Below, piece after piece: positions 1 through 4,055 of a DNA stretch of 5,075 nt. Position numbers and translations under genes: made by a program. Positions within the stretch are counted from its first letter, which is position 1; each line of letters opens with the position of its first letter. Source of the stretch: an uncultured Clostridia bacterium. GTDB taxonomy: Bacteria; Bacillota; Clostridia; UMGS1883. The stretch covers positions 1 through 5,075 of the forward strand of contig CANRER010000113.1 in NCBI GenBank assembly GCA_947629615.1, read 5' to 3'. The notes beneath the pieces are model-generated. The model worked only from the letters and a program-made list of their open reading frames with translations, ran no database searches and had not been told where the DNA came from.

Positions 1-37
1 TTATGATTTTGCTTATTTCATCAGGCTTGAGCTCCAA
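1..37 (-). CDS. atpA: F1 ATP synthase alpha subunit, N-terminal fragment (runs off the window)
   Basis: Only the first 12 codons are visible. They read MELKPDEISKII, which lines up without gaps with the usual alpha-subunit N-terminus (E. coli MQLNSTEISELI), so the identity rests on this short match plus its position directly after atpH. The start chosen is the TTG at 37-35, preceded by AGGTGA (48-43) at 5 nt. An in-frame GTG at 46-44 would add MNK- and sits immediately after the atpH stop, but it has no properly spaced ribosome binding site and would break the family alignment. Alpha forms the alternating non-catalytic and catalytic hexamer of F1 with beta. The rest of the gene, including the P-loop, lies beyond position 1. 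Confidence 0.85.
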   Translation of the reverse strand, partial: MELKPDEISKII

Positions 38-42
38 TTTGT

Positions 43-48
43 TCACCT
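43..48 (-). promoter_or_regulatory. Ribosome binding site that decides the atpA start
   Basis: AGGTGA on the minus strand overlaps the last two bases of the atpH stop codon and lies 5 nt before the TTG proposed for atpA. The alternative GTG start lies inside this motif, so it cannot use it. Termination of atpH and initiation of atpA are therefore within about 10 bases, which fits translational coupling. Confidence 0.6.
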
Positions 49-574
49 ACCTAACAATTTCTTTCTTGATGTCCTCGAGCCTGCTGCGGACGCTGCCGTC
101 GATGAGCAGCCCGTCGGCAATGAGGGTTACGCCGCCGATAACGGACGGATCCACCCTTTTCTTCAGGACTATCTCCTTGCCCAGACGGGCGCGGAGCTTT
201 TCAACAAGGGAGGCCTCGGCCTCGGGGCCGAGCTCCACAGCCGTCACCGCCGTTACGACGGTGATGTTGTGCGCCTTGTTATAGGCCCTTATATATGCCT
301 TTACCAAATAGCCGAAGGCCGCGAGGCTGCGCCTTTCTATCAAAAGCTTTACGGTGTTTACGACATAGGGGTGGCAGCCCTCGAAAACGGCGTCGGCTAT
401 GCCGAGCTTTTCCTCGGCGGAAAGCTGCGGCGCGTCCAGCATGGAGAAAAAGTCCGCCGACTCGGCCCGAACGGCCTCGACGGCCTCGAGCTGCTCCTTG
501 ATAAGGGCGTCAAGCCCCTCGTCGGCGGCAAGGGAAAACAGTGAATTGCCGTATATCGTCCCCGTTTCCCTCAT
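47..574 (-). CDS. atpH: F1 ATP synthase delta subunit (OSCP-type stator protein)
   Basis: This 175-residue protein has the usual length for the bacterial delta subunit. It sits on top of the alpha/beta hexamer and ties it to the b-subunit peripheral stalk, so it is soluble and acts at the cytoplasmic face of the membrane. The N-terminal ~105 residues are the helical domain (starting MRETGTIYGNSLFSLA). The C-terminal section, about residues 142-171, carries the best conserved stretch of the family: DPSVIGG, then IADGLLIDGSV and RLEDIKKEI. No signal peptide or membrane segment is seen. The ATG at 574-572 overlaps the atpF stop in an ATGA, with a GAGG-type ribosome binding site about 10 nt upstream inside atpF, which implies translational coupling between stator components. 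The delta family diverges strongly in sequence, but context and C-terminal motif make the call secure. Confidence 0.96.
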   Translation of the reverse strand: MRETGTIYGNSLFSLAADEGLDALIKEQLEAVEAVRAESADFFSMLDAPQLSAEEKLGIADAVFEGCHPYVVNTVKLLIERRSLAAFGYLVKAYIRAYNKAHNITVVTAVTAVELGPEAEASLVEKLRARLGKEIVLKKRVDPSVIGGVTLIADGLLIDGSVRSRLEDIKKEIVR

Positions 575-1083
575 CGCTTTTCAACCTCGCTGCTCATAAA
601 ATCCTCCACAAGGCGGGCGTGATCCGAGGGGTCGATTTCCTTTTCGATGACCTTCTCGGCTATGGCGACGGCCATGTCGGCCACCTGCGCGCGCAGCTCG
701 CCCACGGCGGCCTCGCGCTCACGCTCGATTTGCGCCTCGGCGCGGCTGATAAGCCCGGCGGCCTTGGCCTGAGCCTCGCCGACTATCTCGTCGCCGCGCT
801 CGCGGGCGCTCCTGGTGGCCTCCTGCATTATGCGGCCGGCCTCCTCCTTGGCTCCGCCCAGCCTTTCGCTGTACTCGGCCTCGAGGCTTTTGGCGTTCTT
901 TTCGGCCTCCTCGGCCTTTTCGTACATTTCGCGCACCTCGGCGTCGCGCTGCTTAAGAATGTTCTGCACCGGCTTAAAAAGGAACTTTTTCACCAGCAGG
1001 AACAAAATCAGCAGATTGCACCACGTGAAAATCAGCGACCACACGTCGGGCGGGATCGAAACAAAATCCAAATACTTACCCAT
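571..1083 (-). CDS. atpF: Fo ATP synthase b subunit (peripheral stalk)
   Basis: The 170-residue product has the standard b-subunit layout. A short periplasmic-side N-terminus leads into one membrane helix (about residues 14-31, WSLIFTWCNLLILFLLV), then the characteristic KKFLFKPVQNIL segment at about 32-43, then a long, highly charged, heptad-like helix rich in Ala, Glu, Arg and Lys to the C-terminus. The dimer of this helix is the stator that holds the alpha/beta ring still by binding delta while the c-ring turns. The start is the ATG at 1083-1081 with a near-perfect AAGGAGG at 1096-1090, 6 nt upstream. It follows atpE after a 36-nt gap and overlaps atpH by 4 nt. Only one b-type gene is visible, so a b2 homodimer rather than b/b' is likely. 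Confidence 0.97.
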   Translation of the reverse strand: MGKYLDFVSIPPDVWSLIFTWCNLLILFLLVKKFLFKPVQNILKQRDAEVREMYEKAEEAEKNAKSLEAEYSERLGGAKEEAGRIMQEATRSARERGDEIVGEAQAKAAGLISRAEAQIEREREAAVGELRAQVADMAVAIAEKVIEKEIDPSDHARLVEDFMSSEVEKR

Positions 1084-1119
1084 GAGCTTCCTCCTTTCTC
1101 AAAATCGGAAGGGAAGTCA

Positions 1120-1374
1120 TTAAAGCTGGCCGATAAAGGGGTTGGCGAAGAGAAGGATAAGCGCCACAACAAGGCCGTATATACCCGTGGACTCGGCCAC
1201 GGCGCAGCCCAGCAGCATGGTGGTGGTGATGTCGCCCTTAGCCTCGGGCTGGCGGCCGACCGCCTCGGCGCCCTTACCGGCCGCGAAGCCCTGACCTATA
1301 CCGGGGCCGATACCCGCGATCATCGCGAGGCCCGCGCCTATAGCCGAAGCCGCCATTACAATAGCTCTTTCCAT
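1120..1374 (-). CDS. atpE: Fo ATP synthase c subunit (rotor ring proteolipid) with a sodium-binding signature
   Basis: The 84-residue protein is a two-helix hairpin. Helix 1 (about residues 5-33) is glycine-rich (GAGLAMIAGIGPGIGQG), the polar loop contains RQPEA at 41-45, and helix 2 (about 52-76) carries the ion-binding carboxylate Glu61. The residues around the site are Gln28, Val59, Glu61, Ser62, Thr63 and Tyr66. These correspond one for one, with an offset of 4, to Gln32, Val63, Glu65, Ser66, Thr67 and Tyr70 that coordinate Na+ in the Ilyobacter tartaricus c-ring. This is family knowledge applied to what is visible, so Na+ coupling is an inference. The ATG at 1374 has GGAGGT (1388-1383) 8 nt upstream. 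A 58-nt gap with a hairpin precedes it and a 36-nt gap follows it; these are the only sizeable gaps within the operon, which fits separate control of the most abundant subunit. Confidence 0.98.
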   Translation of the reverse strand: MERAIVMAASAIGAGLAMIAGIGPGIGQGFAAGKGAEAVGRQPEAKGDITTTMLLGCAVAESTGIYGLVVALILLFANPFIGQL

Positions 1375-1403
1375 GATTGATTACCTCCAAAAGTGATATT
1401 TGA

Positions 1404-1418
1404 GCCGCGTCCCGCGGC
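1404..1418 (-). promoter_or_regulatory. G+C-rich hairpin between atpB and atpE
   Basis: On the minus strand the 6-bp perfect arms GCCGCG and CGCGGC are separated by a 3-nt loop (GGA). The structure starts 14 nt after the atpB stop codon and ends 15 nt before the GGAGGT of atpE. No U-run follows it (the next bases are TCAAATATCAC), so it is not an intrinsic terminator. In E. coli the same intergenic region carries elements that raise atpE translation. A role here in RNA processing, stability or translation of atpE is an inference. Such a short stem could also occur by chance in G+C-rich DNA, although the surrounding gap is A+T-richer. Confidence 0.45.
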
Positions 1419-1432
1419 AAATTGATAACTGT

Positions 1433-2161
1433 TTAGTCCTGTGCGCCGCTGACGAAAACCATCGTCAGCATAGAGAAGATGTAGGCCTGAAGCACGCTTG
1501 TGAACAGGTCGAAATATATAGAGAGCAGCGCCGGCAGGCCCACCTGAAGGAAGGGTATCTGCCCGATTACGGGTATCCACCCGAGCACGAGGCTGCTGAG
1601 CGCGGCCAAAGCCGCGTAAACTAAAGAGGTTATGACAAGGCCCGACGCGATGTTGCCGAAATGACGGAAGGCCATTGAGATGGGGTTCGCCACTTCGCTT
1701 ATTATGTTGAGCGGGGTCATAACGAAAATCGGCTGAGTGAAGCCCTTCAGCCAGCCGCTCACGCCGTGGCAGCGAATATTCGTCACCTGCACCATAACGA
1801 AGGTCACGAGAGCCCAGCCGAGCGTGGTGGCGAGGTCGGCCGTGGGGGGCCTTAAGCCGGTAAGGCTGCTCAGCGACGAAACCGCCGAAAATATCAGCAG
1901 CGTGCCGATATACGGGGCCCAGCCCGCATTTTTTTCGCCCATTACGTCGGTAACAAGATTGGTTATCATCGTTACGGCCTTTTCGGCCACAAGCTGCCGC
2001 TTCGAGGGGTTCTTCACCTTGAGGTTTCGCCCCAGAAAGAAGCAGACAAGCGCGATAACGGCCATGATTATCCATGAATTGACAATGGTCTCGCTGACGC
2101 CTATGCCGCCGAGAACGGGAATTTCAAACAGTATCTCCGGGCCTTTAACGTCCACGTTCAT
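1433..2161 (-). CDS. atpB: Fo ATP synthase a subunit (ion channel of the stator)
   Basis: The 242-residue membrane protein has several hydrophobic helices and the three family landmarks. PPTADLATTLGWAL lies at 105-118. The essential arginine is Arg166 in SMAFRHFGN (162-170, equivalent to the RLFGN segment around E. coli Arg210). Gln225 in the last helix (SVLQAYIFSMLTMVFV) occupies the place of E. coli Gln252. The a subunit provides the two half-channels that load and unload ions on the c-ring. The compact N-terminus without a long leader resembles the a subunits of clostridia. The ATG at 2161 overlaps the atpI stop in an ATGA and has AGGTGG (2173-2168) 6 nt upstream. All key residues are intact. 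Sequence alone does not show which ion is used; that evidence comes from the c subunit. Confidence 0.97.
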   Translation of the reverse strand: MNVDVKGPEILFEIPVLGGIGVSETIVNSWIIMAVIALVCFFLGRNLKVKNPSKRQLVAEKAVTMITNLVTDVMGEKNAGWAPYIGTLLIFSAVSSLSSLTGLRPPTADLATTLGWALVTFVMVQVTNIRCHGVSGWLKGFTQPIFVMTPLNIISEVANPISMAFRHFGNIASGLVITSLVYAALAALSSLVLGWIPVIGQIPFLQVGLPALLSIYFDLFTSVLQAYIFSMLTMVFVSGAQD

Positions 2162-2568
2162 TTGCCGCCACCTACCTTTTTAAGATTGATTATCGCTATC
2201 GCCGCCCGCGGGAAAACCAGCGGTATCACCGCCGCCCAAAGGTTAAACACGGAGGGCAGCTTTATCACCGCGAAAACGTAGACCGCCATCGCCGCCAGCC
2301 GCAGCATATAGCCGGAAGCCATCGACGCTTGGGCGCGTTTTTCGCCCTTTTCAACGGCCCTCTCAATCCCGAGGGCCATAAAAAGCAGATTGAGCGACGC
2401 CGCCGCACAGCCCGCCGCCGTGCCGGCGAGGGCGCGGAGAAAGCCCGCCGGCAGCCCCGCGCGGGAATACGCGTAATACGCGAGGAACGCCATGAGCTGC
2501 ACGAAGCCGAAGGCCAGCACGAAGCCGAAAATCTCGCGAAGCTGCTTTTTCATTTCAGGACTCAGCAT
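2158..2568 (-). CDS. atpI: AtpI-type ATP synthase accessory membrane protein
   Basis: This 136-residue protein has four predicted membrane helices (about residues 12-34, 42-67, 86-103 and 107-127), with a basic and acidic loop (ERAVEKGEKRAQ) between the second and third. It ends in the FPR-AIAII segment (119-127) that is typical of the ATP synthase I family. Known members assist assembly of the c-ring or stability of Fo and, together with AtpZ, have been linked to Mg2+/Ca2+ uptake. They are not part of the finished rotary enzyme and are often dispensable. The start is the ATG at 2568, chosen over an in-frame ATG five codons later, because AAGGAGG lies 6 nt before it. It overlaps atpZ by 14 nt and atpB by 4 nt. 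The family is poorly conserved in sequence, so the call relies on length, topology, the C-terminal motif and position. Confidence 0.88.
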   Translation of the reverse strand: MLSPEMKKQLREIFGFVLAFGFVQLMAFLAYYAYSRAGLPAGFLRALAGTAAGCAAASLNLLFMALGIERAVEKGEKRAQASMASGYMLRLAAMAVYVFAVIKLPSVFNLWAAVIPLVFPRAAIAIINLKKVGGGK

Positions 2569-2794
2569 CGTCGTCCTCCTTGCTAAGGCCGCTCATCTGC
2601 CTTATCATTTTTATCATGCTCATAAAGCCGCTGCCCACGCCCAAAAGCACGCCTGTAAGAACCGCCCAGTCGCCCAAGGCGAAGCGGTTTTTAAGCCACA
2701 CGGCCGCGAGTATGCACAGAATCATGGGCGTGGCCGTGCCCAAGCCGAACTGCGTTATCATGGCGAAGGCCGCGAGCACGGACTTATTCTTCAT
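2555..2794 (-). CDS. atpZ: AtpZ-family small membrane protein, first gene of the ATP synthase operon
   Basis: The 79-residue product has two membrane helices (about residues 10-34 and 43-64) joined by a short polar turn (KNRFALGD). The second helix has the glycine spacing TGVLLGVGSGF seen in AtpZ (ATPase_gene1) proteins. A strongly acidic tail follows (SKEDDDAES). AtpZ acts with AtpI next to Fo; roles in assembly and in divalent cation transport have been proposed for the pair. The start chosen is the ATG at 2794-2792, which has AGGTGA (2805-2800) 5 nt upstream. An in-frame GTG at 2803 would add MKT- but overlaps that ribosome binding site. The gene follows a 120-bp A+T-rich gap and overlaps atpI by 14 nt. 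The family is short and variable, so the name rests on topology, glycine pattern and position. Confidence 0.82.
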   Translation of the reverse strand: MKNKSVLAAFAMITQFGLGTATPMILCILAAVWLKNRFALGDWAVLTGVLLGVGSGFMSMIKMIRQMSGLSKEDDDAES

Positions 2795-2799
2795 CGTTT

Positions 2800-2805
2800 T
2801 CACCT
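2800..2805 (-). promoter_or_regulatory. Ribosome binding site that decides the atpZ start
   Basis: AGGTGA lies 5 nt before the ATG at 2794 and contains the alternative GTG. The arrangement (AGGTGA, 5 A-rich bases, start) is the same as at atpA. It also directly abuts the -10 box at 2811-2806, so a transcript started from that promoter would lack it. Confidence 0.55.
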
Positions 2806-2834
2806 ATTATACATCTCATTTCCCGCAAATTCAA
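2806..2834 (-). promoter_or_regulatory. Sigma-A-type promoter candidate next to atpZ
   Basis: On the minus strand, TTGAAT (2834-2829) is followed after exactly 17 nt by a consensus TATAAT (2811-2806). Transcription would begin at about 2799-2800, only 5-6 nt before the atpZ ATG and downstream of the AGGTGA motif. That makes a nearly leaderless RNA and argues for caution. A+T-rich DNA produces such matches by chance, though the exact -10 and spacing are good. Confidence 0.4.
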
Positions 2835-2846
2835 TATGCAATATTG
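2832..2846 (-). repeat. Inverted repeat in the atp promoter region
   Basis: Perfect 6-bp arms CAATAT and ATATTG flank the 3-nt centre TGC (minus strand). A 10-bp palindrome, GCAATATTGC, occupies 2838-2847 within the same stretch. The dyad overlaps three bases of the -35 box of the nearer promoter candidate and lies downstream of the start expected from the farther one, which would be a suitable place for a repressor. No known regulator box is recognised. Its pure A+T arms may simply reflect local composition. Confidence 0.35.
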
Positions 2847-2872
2847 CTAAAACTCGGAAAATAAATGTCTAT

Positions 2873-2902
2873 TTTATACCATTAATTTTACTCTTTCGCC
2901 AA
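2873..2902 (-). promoter_or_regulatory. Extended -10 promoter candidate for the ATP synthase operon
   Basis: TATAAA (2878-2873) is preceded by TG plus one base (2881-2879), forming an extended -10. An imperfect -35, TTGGCG (2902-2897), lies 18 nt upstream of the hexamer. Transcription would start around 2866, giving a leader of about 70 nt that keeps the AGGTGA ribosome binding site of atpZ. On that ground it is the more plausible main promoter of the atp genes. The -35 box overlaps a small CGCC-TTTTT-GGCG dyad. Confidence 0.45.
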
Positions 2903-2914
2903 AAAGGCGTTCGC

Positions 2915-4054
2915 TCACAGCCACTGAGCCGGCGGCTCGTCGCTTATGCCGAAGTGGTAGAGTATCGCGTCGGCTATGCGGCGGCTGGCGGCGCCGTCGC
3001 CGTAGGGGTTCACGGCGCGGCTCATGCGGTCGTACTCGGCGGCGTCGGTGAGGAGCTGGCTCGCCAGAGAATAGACTACCTCCTCCTGCACGCCGGCAAT
3101 CTTCACGGTGCCGGCCTCGGCGGCCTCGGGCCGCTCGGTTTCGCCGCGAAGCACCAGCACGGGCTTGCCTAGCGCGGGGGCCTCCTCCTGAAGGCCGCCG
3201 CTGTCGGTCATAACCATATAGCAGCGGCTCATGGCGTTGTGCAGCACGTCCACGTCCAGCGGGTCAACCAAGTGCGCCCGCGGCATACCGCCGAGTATCT
3301 CGCGGGCGGTATCCTGAACGGCGGGATTGAGGTGGACGGGGTAAACAAGCTCAACGTCGGGGAAATCGCGCACTATCCGCGCGGCGGCGCGGCATATGTT
3401 ATACAGCGGCTCGCCGAGGTTTTCCCTGCGGTGCGCCGTCATAAGAATTACCCTCTTGCTCCAGTCTATGCCCTCGAGCGGGGTGCCGCCGAAGGAGAAA
3501 TCGGGCTTGATAGTGGTTTTGAAAGCGTCGATAACGGTGTTGCCCGTCACGAAAATACGCGCGGGATCCACGCCCTCGCGAAGGAGGTTGGCGCGGTTGC
3601 TGACCGTCGGCGCGAAGTGCAAATCGGCGATGGCGCCGGTCATTTTGCGGTTCATCTCCTCGGGGAAGGGGAAGTACTTGTCACCCGTGCGCAGGCCGGC
3701 CTCCACATGGCCCACCTTTATCTGGTTATAATAGGCCGCGAGCGCCCCGGCAAAGGTTGTGGTGGTATCGCCGTGGACGAGCGCGAGGTCGGGCTTTTCC
3801 TCGGCGAAAACCTCGCTCAGGCCGTTCAAGGCGCGGGTGGTTATGCCCGCGAGGGTCTGGCGCTCCTTCATTATATCGAGGTCAAAGTCGGGGGTAATCT
3901 TGAACAGCTCCAGCACCATATCCAGCATCTGACGGTGCTGAGCCGTCACGCAGACCTTGCAGTCTATCTGCGGGCGGCTTTTCAGCTCGTACACGAGCGG
4001 GGCCATTTTTATGGCCTCGGGGCGGGTGCCGAAAACGGCGAATACCTTTATCAT
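2915..4054 (-). CDS. mnaA: UDP-N-acetylglucosamine 2-epimerase, non-hydrolysing
   Basis: The 379-residue cytoplasmic enzyme (also called WecB) interconverts UDP-GlcNAc and UDP-ManNAc, the donor for ManNAc in wall teichoic acid linkage units and other surface glycans. It has the two-Rossmann-domain (GT-B-like) layout. Visible motifs are GTRPEAIK at 9-16, TAQHRQMLD at 37-45, VHGDTTTTFAG at 93-103, GHVEAGLRTG at 115-124, PFPEEMNR at 129-136, TGNTVIDA at 170-177, TAHRRENLG at 206-214, YPVHLNP at 238-244 and TDSGGLQEEAP at 283-293. The catalytic acids Asp96, Glu118 and Glu132 and His208 are present. Gln39, Gln42 and Arg65 match the Bacillus-type site for allosteric UDP-GlcNAc. The start is the ATG at 4054, one base after the upstream stop. 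A farther in-frame start at 4105 would overlap the transferase gene and add 17 poorly conserved residues. A 120-bp gap separates it from atpZ. Confidence 0.97.
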   Translation of the reverse strand: MIKVFAVFGTRPEAIKMAPLVYELKSRPQIDCKVCVTAQHRQMLDMVLELFKITPDFDLDIMKERQTLAGITTRALNGLSEVFAEEKPDLALVHGDTTTTFAGALAAYYNQIKVGHVEAGLRTGDKYFPFPEEMNRKMTGAIADLHFAPTVSNRANLLREGVDPARIFVTGNTVIDAFKTTIKPDFSFGGTPLEGIDWSKRVILMTAHRRENLGEPLYNICRAAARIVRDFPDVELVYPVHLNPAVQDTAREILGGMPRAHLVDPLDVDVLHNAMSRCYMVMTDSGGLQEEAPALGKPVLVLRGETERPEAAEAGTVKIAGVQEEVVYSLASQLLTDAAEYDRMSRAVNPYGDGAASRRIADAILYHFGISDEPPAQWL

Positions 4055-4055
4055 A

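Noticed and set aside
1087..1116. Hairpin hiding the atpF ribosome binding site (CTTCC pairing with GGAAG)
   Set aside because: Only 5 bp with a 20-nt loop, covering just the edge of AAGGAGG. It is too weak to claim as regulation and probably arises because both arms are purine/pyrimidine runs.
541..1380. Long plus-strand open frame (279 codons) opposite atpF and atpE
   Set aside because: It lies antisense to two certain ATP synthase genes, has no family resemblance and a biased, low-complexity composition. Open frames on the opposite strand are expected in G+C-rich coding DNA.
1356..2075. Minus-strand open frame of 239 codons overlapping atpB in another frame
   Set aside because: Its translation is rich in Arg, Gly and His with no motifs, while atpB in the other frame has all family landmarks. 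This is a frame shadow.
2897..2909. Possible terminator of the epimerase gene (CGCC-TTTTT-GGCG)
   Set aside because: The stem is only 4 bp, the T-run is in the loop rather than after the stem, and the flanking bases do not extend the pairing.
2926..2938. GAGCC-GCC-GGCTC stem near the 3' end of the epimerase gene
   Set aside because: It lies inside coding sequence, is 5 bp long and has no U-run after it. Such stems are common at this base composition.
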